Program-made: the position numbers and the translations under genes
NCBI RefSeq assembly: GCF_900102165.1
Contig: NZ_FNBD01000005.1
Span: forward strand, 248,001-312,000
DNA length: 64,000 nucleotides
Direction: 5' to 3'
DNA from: Cellulophaga baltica
Lineage (GTDB): Bacteria > Bacteroidota > Bacteroidia > Flavobacteriales > Flavobacteriaceae
Notes under the pieces: generated by a model
The model's database searches: none
Told to the model about the DNA's origin: nothing
What the model saw: only the letters and a program-made list of their open reading frames with translations
Shown: positions 16,688 through 25,890 of the stretch, in pieces
Position numbering within the stretch: position 1 is the first letter of the stretch
How the letters are laid out: the number at the start of each line of letters is the position of its first letter

Positions 16688-17425
16688 ATGAGTTTAAATA
16701 AAAGTCAACTTTCATTACTAATCACATTTCTTTCCATGGCGATCATGGTGTTGGGTTTATACAACATACACTTGGGCGCTAAGGAAAAAGAAGAATACGT
16801 GGTGGAATTAGCTTTACTCGAAGAAGAACCCGAAGAACTTTTAGAAGAAGAGGAACAAGAACTACAAGACCAGGCAGAAGCAGAAGCTATCAAAAGTCAT
16901 ATGGCTTTTAATGAAACTGCAAAAGCTAGTTTTGGAAACCCTGAGCCTTTAAAAACATTAGATGAGTTAATGGAAGAAGCTGAAAACAGCTCTGATAACG
17001 ACGAACCTAATGAGCTTCTAACCTCCGATTCTGGCCAATATGCCGCCAGTCTTAAAGAACTTAAGAAAAAGCGTCAAGAAGCAAAAGAATTATTAGGGGA
17101 ACGCGAAGCTCAAAAAGATGTGCCCACCAATAATTTAGCAAAACGCAGAACTTCTATTTCCTATTCTTTAATAAACAGAAACCACTACAGTTTACCTGTA
17201 CCTATTTACACGTGCATAGAAGGCGGTAAAATAGTAGTTAATATTGTTGTAGATAGTCAAGGTACCGTAACGGATGCTAACTTTAATAAAAGCAGCTCTA
17301 GCACTAGCAATGGCTGTTTAATAGACAATGCTTTAGAATATGCCTACAAAGCATCTTTCAACAAATCTACAAAAGCTAGCCAGAAAGGCACCATCACCTA
17401 TTTATTCCAAGAGAAGGCCCGCTAA
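16688..17425 (+). CDS. TonB-like energy-transducer protein
   Basis: About 245 residues: one N-terminal membrane helix (about 9-28), a strongly acidic Glu-rich stretch (LLEEEPEELLEEEEQEL), a charged middle, and a C-terminal domain with the TonB_C-like pattern GGKIVVNIVVDSQGTV..CLIDNALEYA..GTITYLF. Classical TonB has a Pro/Lys-rich rather than Glu-rich spacer, so this may be a variant transducer or a related structural protein. A GTG at 16673 is in frame, but the ATG at 16688 is preferred. The 3' end overlaps the convergent thioredoxin-like gene by 24 bp. Confidence 0.6.
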   Translation: MSLNKSQLSLLITFLSMAIMVLGLYNIHLGAKEKEEYVVELALLEEEPEELLEEEEQELQDQAEAEAIKSHMAFNETAKASFGNPEPLKTLDELMEEAENSSDNDEPNELLTSDSGQYAASLKELKKKRQEAKELLGEREAQKDVPTNNLAKRRTSISYSLINRNHYSLPVPIYTCIEGGKIVVNIVVDSQGTVTDANFNKSSSSTSNGCLIDNALEYAYKASFNKSTKASQKGTITYLFQEKAR

Positions 17426-18037
17426 CAAATCTTCCGCAGTATTTACTCCTTTATCTTTTGTATACCAAATTTGCAAATCTTGCTTAAATTCTGGAGTTAA
17501 TGTCCCATGTGTATTTTTATATTCCGCAACCAATTGTGTTGCCTTTGAAGGTCTTGGACCCCACTCTGAAAACACTGTATTTGTGGCATCATCAATCATT
17601 AATAATTTAGGAATAGACAAAGTACCATTAGTCAAAAACTGATTCATCAGTGCTAAGTTCTCATCACGTAGAATAACTTTAAAATCAATATTAGAATTAA
17701 GACTTGCTAATTTATTCATGACAGGCATGGTTTGTGCCGCATCACCACACCAACTTTCTGTAAGCACCAACCAGGTTACTTTCTTATTTATCTTAGCTAT
17801 ACCCTCAATAATATCTTCAGAAAATTTAAGCGTTTTATCCAAACGTTTCATTCGCTTATCATTAAGCAGTGTATAATTTGCAAGTGCATCGTTCTGAACA
17901 GTTCCTGTAGACAACCCGTTAGCGACTAATGCCGAAACAGTAGCACGGTACTCCTGATAGCTTACCGCTTTTGGCAAACTAACGCTTAATAACTGAGAAA
18001 TTTCTTGGGATGTTTTTTTGGTTTCTAAAATATTCAT
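17402..18037 (-). CDS. Thioredoxin-like family protein
   Basis: 211-residue cytoplasmic protein with a thioredoxin fold in its second half. The active-site region reads ESWCGDAAQ (Trp96-Cys97-Gly98-Asp99-Ala100), so only the first Cys of CxxC is present; this is the pattern of the WCGD group of Bacteroidota thioredoxin-like proteins, whose activity is unclear. The cis-Pro segment is seen as SIPKLLMID. A ~70-residue helical N-terminal extension precedes the fold. A TAATTTTA box lies just upstream. Convergent overlap with the TonB-like gene. Confidence 0.82.
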   Translation of the reverse strand: MNILETKKTSQEISQLLSVSLPKAVSYQEYRATVSALVANGLSTGTVQNDALANYTLLNDKRMKRLDKTLKFSEDIIEGIAKINKKVTWLVLTESWCGDAAQTMPVMNKLASLNSNIDFKVILRDENLALMNQFLTNGTLSIPKLLMIDDATNTVFSEWGPRPSKATQLVAEYKNTHGTLTPEFKQDLQIWYTKDKGVNTAEDLLAGLLLE

Positions 18038-18123
18038 GACAGGTTTATTTGGGGTAAAATTAAATACTGAGTTTTACTAAAAAACTGAGTTACGTCATGT
18101 TTGTAGAAAAAATAAAAGAAAAC

Positions 18124-19053
18124 TTACAAATGTCTCTTTTTAATCATTCCGCCTCTAGTATCATTTATACTATTCATCACCACAAAAGCCTTAGCATCTA
18201 TTTTAGATATTTCTATATTTAGCCTACGTATTTCTAGTCTTGTAATAACGGTATAAATAACATCGTAATCATTTTGAGTGCCTTCTTTACTAAAACCACC
18301 TTTGGCTCTATATACTGTTAAACCTCTCCCTAATTTTTCAGAAATCATGACTCTTATTTCTTCACTCTTACCTGAGATTATGGTAACGCCAGTATATTCT
18401 TCAATACCATCTACCACAAAATCTAGTGTCTTGGAAGCAGACAAGTAGGTTAACATAGAGTACAAGGCTGTTTCAATAGATAAGAAATAGGCCGCTGCTA
18501 AAAAAATAACAATGTTGATTAAGATAATGATATCACCAATAGTTGTTCCTAGTTTTCTACTTAAAAAGATAGCCAATACCTCGGTACCATCTAATACTCC
18601 GCCACCACGGATAGATAAACCAATACCTGCCCCTAAGAAGAAACCACCAAAAACCGCAACCAAAAGTTTGTCTTGGGTAATTTCCGGAAAATGTACGGTA
18701 GATAGTACTAAGGCCAAACCTAAAATGGCAATTGTAGCCTTTACTGCAAAGGTTTTACCAATCACCTTATAGCCCATGATTAAAAAAGGAACGTTTACTA
18801 CCAATATTAAAATAGGCAGTGGTAAAGCAAAAATTTCTGTAGCAAGCAAAGAAATACCTGTTGCCCCACCATCTATAAATTTATTTGGAAGCAAAAAACT
18901 TTCCAAACCAAAAGCTGCAGAAAAAATACCCACTAGAATAAAGAGCATATCCCTTAAGAATCCTTTAAAACCTACACGTAGTTTTCTAGATCTTTTTAGA
19001 TAAGCCCCAGCATGGCCCAATAAACGGTATCCTTTTGTCTTACTATTTGGCAT
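18124..19053 (-). CDS. YitT family membrane protein
   Basis: 309-residue protein with five or six N-terminal membrane helices and a C-terminal soluble DUF2179 domain of ~100 residues (VTIISGKSEEIRVMI..YTVITRLEIRRL). This is the architecture of the YitT/DUF161 family, probable transporters of unknown substrate. It lies 9 bp after the TolC-like gene and could be the last gene of the exporter operon, although YitT genes are usually independent, so a functional link is uncertain. Confidence 0.85.
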   Translation of the reverse strand: MPNSKTKGYRLLGHAGAYLKRSRKLRVGFKGFLRDMLFILVGIFSAAFGLESFLLPNKFIDGGATGISLLATEIFALPLPILILVVNVPFLIMGYKVIGKTFAVKATIAILGLALVLSTVHFPEITQDKLLVAVFGGFFLGAGIGLSIRGGGVLDGTEVLAIFLSRKLGTTIGDIIILINIVIFLAAAYFLSIETALYSMLTYLSASKTLDFVVDGIEEYTGVTIISGKSEEIRVMISEKLGRGLTVYRAKGGFSKEGTQNDYDVIYTVITRLEIRRLNIEISKIDAKAFVVMNSINDTRGGMIKKRHL

Positions 19054-19062
19054 GTTGTAACG

Positions 19063-20463
19063 TTATAAATCTTCAGGATTTATTGCTAAGCTATTAAATA
19101 ATTTGGCTTTAGTTACAAAGAATTTATTTTGAACAGAATTTTGTTTCAATTTAGATTCTATAAGTTTATTTTCTCTTGAATTGATTAAAAATAATGAGCT
19201 TTCGCCGAAGCTAAATTTACGCTCTTCTGCAGCCAATAAGGTCTCATAATTTTCTACCATATCTGCAATAAGGACATTCTGATTCTCAAAAGATGCCAAC
19301 TCTCGGTACATGGCAATTACTTTGTTTCTAATAACAATTTCGGCATTATCCAATTCATACTTGGCATCTTGCAATTTAAATTTTGCCAATTTTAAATCCC
19401 CACGTTCCTTTCTTAGAAATAAGGGCAACTGAAAACGTATTCCCCCTTTGTAATAATCCGTTTGCAATGAATTCAAATACTCTGGTGTTTCGGTTAAAAA
19501 ATTATATTCAATTTCTATTTTTGGCAATAATTTATTCGCCTTTAAATTTTTATCTACCCGTAACCCATCCATTTTATAGGTAAGAGATTTTAATTTAGGG
19601 TGATTTTCTATTGTAAAACTATCTAGGCGCACTCCATTAATTCCTAAAGTTTTATTGATATCTTCAGCTACATTTTCATCGGGAATAACATTTTCCTGAA
19701 GTTCAATAGGTACATTATCCAGCCATAAAAAGCTTGATAGTTCTAATGATTTCTGCATCAACCTTACTTTTGCTTGCTCTAAATTTAGCGCTCTATCTTG
19801 TAAGGTTATGGTAGCCTCTACAGTATCAATTGCTGCAATTTGCCCTGAAGACGCACTTTTTTTAACCCCGTCTAGGCGAATGCCTGCATTAGACAAGAAA
19901 CTATCAAATATTATATTCTCATTATACGCCTGCAACCAATCAAAATAGGCCTTTGCAGCATCAAACAAAACTTGGTTTACCAAAATATCTCGGTCTGCTT
20001 TTGATTGTTCTCTAAAATACTTAGCTTTTTTCAATGTAGCCATCCTATCATTGATCCACAGTCCTTGCCCAATAGACATGCTCACACCAGCACTATACAG
20101 ACCATCTTCGGGAACTGTGGCTTCTGGATTTAAGTACACACCTTCATTTTGTTCAAAAGCTCCTTTAAAATTAACCCCATACCAAGTAGGAATTTTAAAC
20201 ACGGCATTTAATTTGTCATAATACTCTGTGCCTTTGAATTGCTTTGTACCATAATCTACTTCAATTTTGGGATCAAAACCCCCTCTGGCTTTTAGCAGTT
20301 TTGCCTGCCCTACATCTAAAGTTAAAGCTGCTTGCTTAGCAACAGGGTGGTACTTTTTTACATACCCTAAATACTCCTTAAAGTTTAGCACCTCTACACC
20401 CAACTCTTGTGCACTTACACAAAAGCTAAAAAATAAAAGACTGTACAAAAAAACCTTTCTCAT
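19063..20463 (-). CDS. TolC family outer membrane protein
   Basis: 466-residue outer-membrane efflux component with a cleavable signal peptide (about 18 residues ending SFCVSAQ) and two long helical repeats typical of TolC proteins. It would provide the exit duct for the HlyD-like adaptor and the ABC protein encoded immediately upstream; its ATG overlaps the stop of the HlyD gene. The three genes together form a type-I-like tripartite exporter. Substrate unknown. Confidence 0.88.
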   Translation of the reverse strand: MRKVFLYSLLFFSFCVSAQELGVEVLNFKEYLGYVKKYHPVAKQAALTLDVGQAKLLKARGGFDPKIEVDYGTKQFKGTEYYDKLNAVFKIPTWYGVNFKGAFEQNEGVYLNPEATVPEDGLYSAGVSMSIGQGLWINDRMATLKKAKYFREQSKADRDILVNQVLFDAAKAYFDWLQAYNENIIFDSFLSNAGIRLDGVKKSASSGQIAAIDTVEATITLQDRALNLEQAKVRLMQKSLELSSFLWLDNVPIELQENVIPDENVAEDINKTLGINGVRLDSFTIENHPKLKSLTYKMDGLRVDKNLKANKLLPKIEIEYNFLTETPEYLNSLQTDYYKGGIRFQLPLFLRKERGDLKLAKFKLQDAKYELDNAEIVIRNKVIAMYRELASFENQNVLIADMVENYETLLAAEERKFSFGESSLFLINSRENKLIESKLKQNSVQNKFFVTKAKLFNSLAINPEDL

Positions 20464-21812
20464 TACTTTTTATCCTTAGTTGTTTCTGATGTTGGCTGAT
20501 AATAATTAGGCGGGAAGCCATTTAATTGACGCCAGAGTTCATACCAAATAGGCACATCTTCTAACAAGGCAATAGTACTTGCTCCTGATCCTACACGAAT
20601 CTCATCTGGCCAGGCTTGGTCTTCAGGATCCTGAGCTAAGAGCACACGGTACTTTCCATTAGGGCTTATAAACGTTTCTACTGCCACTACGGTACCGCCG
20701 TACGTACCATAAGAGGCATTTGGCCAGCCGCTAAATACAATAGCAGGCCATCCATCAAACTCTATACGCACCTTTTCTCCTCTATGTATTAATGGCAAAT
20801 CTAAAGGCTCAATAAAAATCTCTACAGCCTTATCATAGACCGAAGGCATAATGCCCACTAATTTATCGCCCTCTTTAAATGTTTCTCCAATACCCGCTTT
20901 GATTGCTTTGTTGATATAACCACTCTGTGGTGCTTTTATGTAATACATATCATTCCGCATTTCATAATTAGTAAATTGATTTTCTAGCTTGGTAACTTGA
21001 GCTTGAGAATCATACTGACCTGATTGCGCCGTATACATATCACTCTGTGCTTTAGAAATCTTATCTGTATATTCTGCTTGCACCCTACTTACTTCTACAG
21101 AAGCATTTAAAATCTCATTTCTACTGGCTAATAACTTATTCTCTTGAGAGATTAATTTAGCCTGTGTTTCTTGGAGTTTCAATCTTTTTGTCTCTACATC
21201 GGTAACCGCCTTAAGGCCCTCTTCTTGCAATTGCACAGTTCGATTATATTGACGCTCGGCAATTTCGAGATTGGTGGTAGCCGCCATTAAATCAATACTA
21301 TCACTTTGTACTTTTAATTTTGATTGCAAGAGTTTATTCTTAGCCTGTTGCAATTTTAAACCCCGTTCTGTTGCTAACGCACCAATTTGGTTGTTTAAAG
21401 CTTTTACTTTCCCCTCATAAGAGACAACAGACATTTCTTTTGCCTTAATTTGATCTCCAGTACGTTCTACTAATTTAGGGTCAAAATATTCATTTTTTAT
21501 TTCTGAAATAAATAGAATAGTATCTCCTTTGTGTACAAAATCTCCTTCTTGCACAAACCACTTTTCAATACGTCCTGGTATAGGTGATTGTATGGTTTGT
21601 GGGCGCTGATCTGGCCTTAAAGATGTTAGTGATCCTTTACCACGAACATTCTGCGTCCATGGTAGAAACAACACAATAACTCCAAATAAAGCAGACCCAA
21701 TTAAAAATCTATTGAAATACTTGTAATGTCTCTTATGAAAAACGCGTCGTGTAGCCTTATAGATTCCAAGATCTACCTTTTTATTTAATACGTTATTAGA
21801 TATATTAAGCAT
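20463..21812 (-). CDS. HlyD family membrane fusion protein
   Basis: Periplasmic adaptor, 449 residues: an N-terminal cytoplasmic segment, one membrane helix (about 35-55, FLIGSALFGVIVLFLPW), a lipoyl/biotinyl half-domain (IPGRIEKWFVQEGDFVHKGD), a long alpha-helical hairpin (about 120-290) and a second lipoyl half with the beta-barrel (APQSGYINKAIKAGIGETFKEGD). It connects the ABC transporter to TolC. Gene order ABC-HlyD-TolC with gaps under 10 bp supports one transcript. Confidence 0.92.
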   Translation of the reverse strand: MLNISNNVLNKKVDLGIYKATRRVFHKRHYKYFNRFLIGSALFGVIVLFLPWTQNVRGKGSLTSLRPDQRPQTIQSPIPGRIEKWFVQEGDFVHKGDTILFISEIKNEYFDPKLVERTGDQIKAKEMSVVSYEGKVKALNNQIGALATERGLKLQQAKNKLLQSKLKVQSDSIDLMAATTNLEIAERQYNRTVQLQEEGLKAVTDVETKRLKLQETQAKLISQENKLLASRNEILNASVEVSRVQAEYTDKISKAQSDMYTAQSGQYDSQAQVTKLENQFTNYEMRNDMYYIKAPQSGYINKAIKAGIGETFKEGDKLVGIMPSVYDKAVEIFIEPLDLPLIHRGEKVRIEFDGWPAIVFSGWPNASYGTYGGTVVAVETFISPNGKYRVLLAQDPEDQAWPDEIRVGSGASTIALLEDVPIWYELWRQLNGFPPNYYQPTSETTKDKK

Positions 21813-21820
21813 AATTCATT

Positions 21821-23488
21821 TTAATTAGTACTAACAATTTTCCCATCTTGAAGCGTAATCATTCTATCTACACGACTAAACCATTTAACATCGTGACTCA
21901 CGACAACAACAGACCAAGGATTACTTTTATCGGTTAGAAAATCCATTATTTTAAGCGCTTCTATTTCATCCAATTGATCTAGAGGCTCTTTTAAAATTAA
22001 TAATTTTGGTTTTCTTACAATGGCTCTTGCCAACACTATTTTCTTTGCCACATTATGGGGTATTTGCTGCCCCTCTGGGAATAAAATAGTATGAATACCT
22101 TTAGGCTGTTCTTTTACAAATTTGGTAAGTCCCGTATGCTCAATAGCCCAATACAAATCTTTTTGAGTAATTGCTTCATCACCAAAAGTGATGTTATCTA
22201 AAATAGTTCCTTCAAACGGACTTTCCTCTGTTAAAGATTGCCCCATAAAGTTTCTATAATGATTTGGCAGAATATTATCTAACGAAATATTATTCGCATA
22301 AACCGCACCTTCGGTTGGGTGAATTAATCCCGAGATTAATCGCAATAATGTTGTTTTTCCAGAACCATTTGCTCCCATTAAAAGCGTGGTGCTTCTAGGA
22401 ATAAATGTTAAAGACACATCGTCTATTACCTTGTGTGTAGCGCCTTGAGGAATATAGCTCACTTCCGAAACCTCTATAGTTAATTCTGATGACGCCGTTA
22501 ATGGAGTTTCACCATCTTGAGATTCCAATTCTTTATCTACCACTTGCCCTAACTTTTCAAGAGAGGTCAATAAATCATACACCGTTTCTAAACCTTTTAT
22601 TAATTTTTCTACGGAGGTAATGACCAATAAAATAATAATTTCTGCCGCTACAAATTGCCCAATATTCATTTCTTGGTTCAGCACTAAGAGTCCTCCTATA
22701 AGCAGCAAACCAGCAGTTACCAAAACTTTAAAGCCTATCATTTGAATAAACTGAATGACCAAAATTCTAAAGTGACTTTCACGTGCATCTAGATATTCCC
22801 CCACCAAGGTATCATTCTTTCGCAAGGCATGATTGGTTTCTCCTGAAAGCTTAAAACTCACCAAAGATCTTGCTACCTCTTGAAGCCAGTGCGCCACTTT
22901 ATACTTGTATTTAGATTCTGACAAACTAGTTTCCAACCCTTTTCTAGCGGTAAATTTAAATACAACATAGATAAGAATTAAAAGCAATAAGCCATACAGT
23001 ATAAAGAATGGGTGATAAAAAGAAAGCAATAGAAGTCCGAAAATTATCTGCAACAATGCCGCAGGAAAATCTAACAAGACTTTCGCTAAAGATTTCTGAA
23101 CGTTTATGGTATCAAAAAATCTATTGGCCAATTCTGGAGGATAATAATCCCTTAGTTCACTCATCTTAATTTTTGGAAAACGATAGGCAAACTCGAATGA
23201 AGCTCTCGTAAATATTTTTTGCTGCACATTCTCTATAATCCTAATTTGCATTAATTGTAGTAAACCCCCAAAGGCAACACCACCGGTTACCAGAACTACA
23301 AGAACAATCCAAGAGGTACTTATTTGTGCTCCTTGAATTAAATTGATGATAGCCTGAATCCCTAATGGAAGTGTTAAGTTTACGATACCTGCAAAAATTG
23401 CGTAATAGAATGTTTGTAGAATGTCTCGCTTATCAAGTTTTAATAATCCTATTAAACGTTGCCAAGCAGTAATTGCATTTTTAGCCAT
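21821..23488 (-). CDS. ABC transporter, fused permease-ATPase, degenerate NBD
   Basis: 555-residue half-transporter with a six-helix exporter domain followed by a nucleotide-binding domain. Walker A is intact (GANGSGKTT, residues 372-380), as are the Q-loop (MGQS) and the H-loop (VVSHDV). The LSGGQ signature, however, is replaced by a PEGQQIPHNVAKK segment, and Walker B reads LLILKEP with Lys500 in place of the Mg-coordinating Asp; Glu501 is kept. Classical peptidase C39 is absent. ATP hydrolysis may thus be weak or need a partner subunit. It overlaps the TetR gene by 8 bp and heads the exporter operon. Confidence 0.88.
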   Translation of the reverse strand: MAKNAITAWQRLIGLLKLDKRDILQTFYYAIFAGIVNLTLPLGIQAIINLIQGAQISTSWIVLVVLVTGGVAFGGLLQLMQIRIIENVQQKIFTRASFEFAYRFPKIKMSELRDYYPPELANRFFDTINVQKSLAKVLLDFPAALLQIIFGLLLLSFYHPFFILYGLLLLILIYVVFKFTARKGLETSLSESKYKYKVAHWLQEVARSLVSFKLSGETNHALRKNDTLVGEYLDARESHFRILVIQFIQMIGFKVLVTAGLLLIGGLLVLNQEMNIGQFVAAEIIILLVITSVEKLIKGLETVYDLLTSLEKLGQVVDKELESQDGETPLTASSELTIEVSEVSYIPQGATHKVIDDVSLTFIPRSTTLLMGANGSGKTTLLRLISGLIHPTEGAVYANNISLDNILPNHYRNFMGQSLTEESPFEGTILDNITFGDEAITQKDLYWAIEHTGLTKFVKEQPKGIHTILFPEGQQIPHNVAKKIVLARAIVRKPKLLILKEPLDQLDEIEALKIMDFLTDKSNPWSVVVVSHDVKWFSRVDRMITLQDGKIVSTN

Positions 23489-24167
23489 TTGTTGTTGGTG
23501 CTAGGGTTTTAAATACTAATTCTAAAAAATAGTTGGTTGGTGATTTGGGATCATGACAATCCGTAAGCGTCGGGAAATGATCCTTTAGAAAAAACTGATG
23601 TAAGGAACCTTCTAAAATAGTACTTGCCAAACTAGAAGAGTATCCATAATCTGGATTCACATTTTGTATCATGCTAGACAAACGTAAAATTAGACGTTTA
23701 TAAATAATAAAATAACCATCTTTATTTTCCTCATCTACCTCTTTAGTTAAATATGATTTTGAGTATTCATTGATAACAATTTTACTTAGAACTACCTCAT
23801 TAATATGTGAGAAATGAGAATCTTGTTCTATGGTTTTTGCTAACACCTCTATAGCTTTTTTAAGTTTCTCAGAAGGATCTCCGATACTATTCGTAGAAAA
23901 TACCAACTGATACTCTAACCAGCCCCAATACCAAGAAGCCAAATACAGAAGTAGTTTGTGTTTGTTTTCAAAATACCTATATATAGAACTCTCGTTTGAT
24001 TTGATTAATTCTCCCAATTTCTTAAAGGTAAATTTTTCAAAACCAATATCATGGATTAATAAAATACTATGTTCAATAATTTTTTTTCCTAATTCTGACG
24101 ACTCAGGATCCTTAAGATAAATCTTGTTGTTTATGGCAATTTTAACCGATTGTAAAAGCTGGTCCAT
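23481..24167 (-). CDS. TetR/AcrR family regulator
   Basis: Likely local repressor of the exporter operon. About 228 residues; the N-terminal TetR DNA-binding domain covers roughly residues 25-75, with the recognition helix in NESSIYRYFENKHKLL. The C-terminal ligand domain is unlike characterised ones. The frame extends upstream to 24221, but MDQLLQSVK at 24167 gives the sensible start. First gene of the TetR-ABC-HlyD-TolC run and divergent from a small exported protein, so the ~150-bp region between them probably holds its operator. Confidence 0.82.
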   Translation of the reverse strand: MDQLLQSVKIAINNKIYLKDPESSELGKKIIEHSILLIHDIGFEKFTFKKLGELIKSNESSIYRYFENKHKLLLYLASWYWGWLEYQLVFSTNSIGDPSEKLKKAIEVLAKTIEQDSHFSHINEVVLSKIVINEYSKSYLTKEVDEENKDGYFIIYKRLILRLSSMIQNVNPDYGYSSSLASTILEGSLHQFFLKDHFPTLTDCHDPKSPTNYFLELVFKTLAPTTNG

Positions 24168-24318
24168 CTTGTTTAATTTAATTACACTTACGAATATAAT
24201 AGTATTACTATCATATTGCAATAGTTTAACATTTTTTAACGAAAGTATAACTAATATTAAAAAATCTAATTTTTATTTTTGAGTCAATTATTTAGTATAA
24301 ACTTAAAACCTAAAACAT

Positions 24319-24681
24319 ATGAAATCACTCTTAACTTTTATTTTTATGGCGATGTGTACAATAGGTGGACATAGTCAAGAAACAGCAACACACCTAGAAG
24401 AAGGTACCGTAGTAATACTCGCCAATCCTAATGGCGAAAACTACAAGCACATAGATTTTCCCAAGAAGAATATTATTATGAAGAAAGGTGCTATAGCAGA
24501 TTTTAATAACTTAGTAGGCACAAAACTTGTTATTAAAGATTACAAGGCAACTAATGATCACAATCAAGTAGCATCATTAATGAGACAAGATGGCAAACCT
24601 TTTTTTAGATTCTTTTCTTCTGTCGATGCTAATATTGAACGAGCAATAGAAAGCGGAGAATTAAAAGTGTATTTAGAATAA
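24319..24681 (+). CDS. Hypothetical exported protein
   Basis: 120-residue protein with a signal peptide (about 19 residues ending GGHSQ). No domain is recognised. The mature part contains EGTVVILANPNGENYKHIDFP and a C-terminal segment FRFFSSVDANIERAIESGEL. It is divergent from the TetR regulator of the exporter operon, so it may belong to the same regulon, by position only. Confidence 0.6.
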   Translation: MKSLLTFIFMAMCTIGGHSQETATHLEEGTVVILANPNGENYKHIDFPKKNIIMKKGAIADFNNLVGTKLVIKDYKATNDHNQVASLMRQDGKPFFRFFSSVDANIERAIESGELKVYLE

Positions 24682-24761
24682 ATCGCATTTTGCCTTATTC
24701 CCTAAGAAATTTCTCCACTATCTTTAAGCTCTGTTAGTATACAAATACAAAAAGCGTTTAA

Positions 24762-25325
24762 ATGGAGAAACAACGATGTGGATGGTGCCAAGGCGATGAT
24801 TTATATGAAGCTTATCATGATCTAGAATGGGGAGTCCCTGTAAAAGATGATGATAAGCTTTTTGAATTTTTAATTCTAGAAACCTTCCAAGCCGGACTGA
24901 GCTGGATTACCATTCTACGAAAAAGAGAAAATTTCAGAAAGGCTTTTGACTCTTTTGATTATAAGAAAATTGCCAACTATGATCCTGCTAAGATTGAAGA
25001 GTTACTTCAAGACAAAGGTATTATACGAAACAAACTTAAAATAAACGCCACTATTTCTAATGCTGTTGCATATCAAAAAATACAAGAAGAGTTTGGTAGT
25101 TTTAGCGCTTACATCTGGAAATTTGTGCACCACAAACCCATTAAAAATTCCGTAGAAAACTATAAATTAGCACCTGCGAACACCCCATTATCTGATACTA
25201 TTAGCAAAGACTTAAAAAAAAGGGGCTTTAAATTTGTAGGCAGTACCGTAATATACGCTCAAATGCAAGCTACGGGAATGGTAAATGATCACGAAACAAC
25301 CTGTTTTAGATATAATGAAGTATAA
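24762..25325 (+). CDS. tag: DNA-3-methyladenine glycosylase I
   Basis: Base-excision enzyme that removes 3-methyladenine from alkylated DNA. The 187 residues match Tag in length. The structural zinc ligands are present at the expected places: Cys6 (RCGWC), His19 (YHDLEWG), His177 and Cys181 (NDHETTC). The GLSWITILRKR segment of the helix-hairpin-helix glycosylase fold is also conserved. Its 3' end overlaps the following gene by 11 bp. Confidence 0.95.
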   Translation: MEKQRCGWCQGDDLYEAYHDLEWGVPVKDDDKLFEFLILETFQAGLSWITILRKRENFRKAFDSFDYKKIANYDPAKIEELLQDKGIIRNKLKINATISNAVAYQKIQEEFGSFSAYIWKFVHHKPIKNSVENYKLAPANTPLSDTISKDLKKRGFKFVGSTVIYAQMQATGMVNDHETTCFRYNEV

Positions 25326-25890
25326 AATTTTAATCCTAATCTTATTCTGTGGCTGTAACACTCTTTTGGCCCAAGTAAAACACGAGCGCGAATTTCGCAT
25401 TAAGAAAAAAGAGTTTCCAAGTGCTGCGCATGACTTACTAAAAGATAAAGTTGTCGCTGCCAAAAAACTAAAATACTATAAAGAAGTAGATAGCTTAAAG
25501 ATAAGCTACGAAGCCAAATTTAGAAAAGATAAATTGTGGTACAGTATAGAATTTAATGAAGAAGGGGATTTAGAAGATATTGAAATTAGCATAAAGGCAA
25601 TTGATGTACCCAATGAAACCTATGAAGAAATCCAGAATTATCTAAGCACCAATTTTATCTCTTTTAAAATTAAAAAAATACAGCAACAGTATACCGCAAA
25701 AGATTCTATAGATGCAACATTTAAGAACGCTTTTCAGAATTTAATGTTACCCTCTGTAAACTATGAATTGGTTGTAGATGCGAAGAAAGAGAGAGGATAT
25801 GAGCAATTTGAAATTCTTTTTAATGCTGAAGGAACCTTCCTTAAGATTAGAAAATCATTACCACCAAATTATGACCACGTCTTATATTAA
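25315..25890 (+). CDS. Hypothetical exported protein, possibly PepSY-like
   Basis: About 191 residues with a signal peptide (MKYKILILILFCGCNTLLAQ). The mature part alternates basic helices and strands, with two similar blocks (WYSIEFNEEGDLEDIEIS and FEILFNAEGTFLKIRK), which resembles PepSY-like proteins; no named family is certain. The ATG overlaps tag, and its 3' end overlaps the DUF2490 gene by 20 bp. Homologues paired with DUF2490 would support joint function in the envelope. Confidence 0.6.
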   Translation: MKYKILILILFCGCNTLLAQVKHEREFRIKKKEFPSAAHDLLKDKVVAAKKLKYYKEVDSLKISYEAKFRKDKLWYSIEFNEEGDLEDIEISIKAIDVPNETYEEIQNYLSTNFISFKIKKIQQQYTAKDSIDATFKNAFQNLMLPSVNYELVVDAKKERGYEQFEILFNAEGTFLKIRKSLPPNYDHVLY

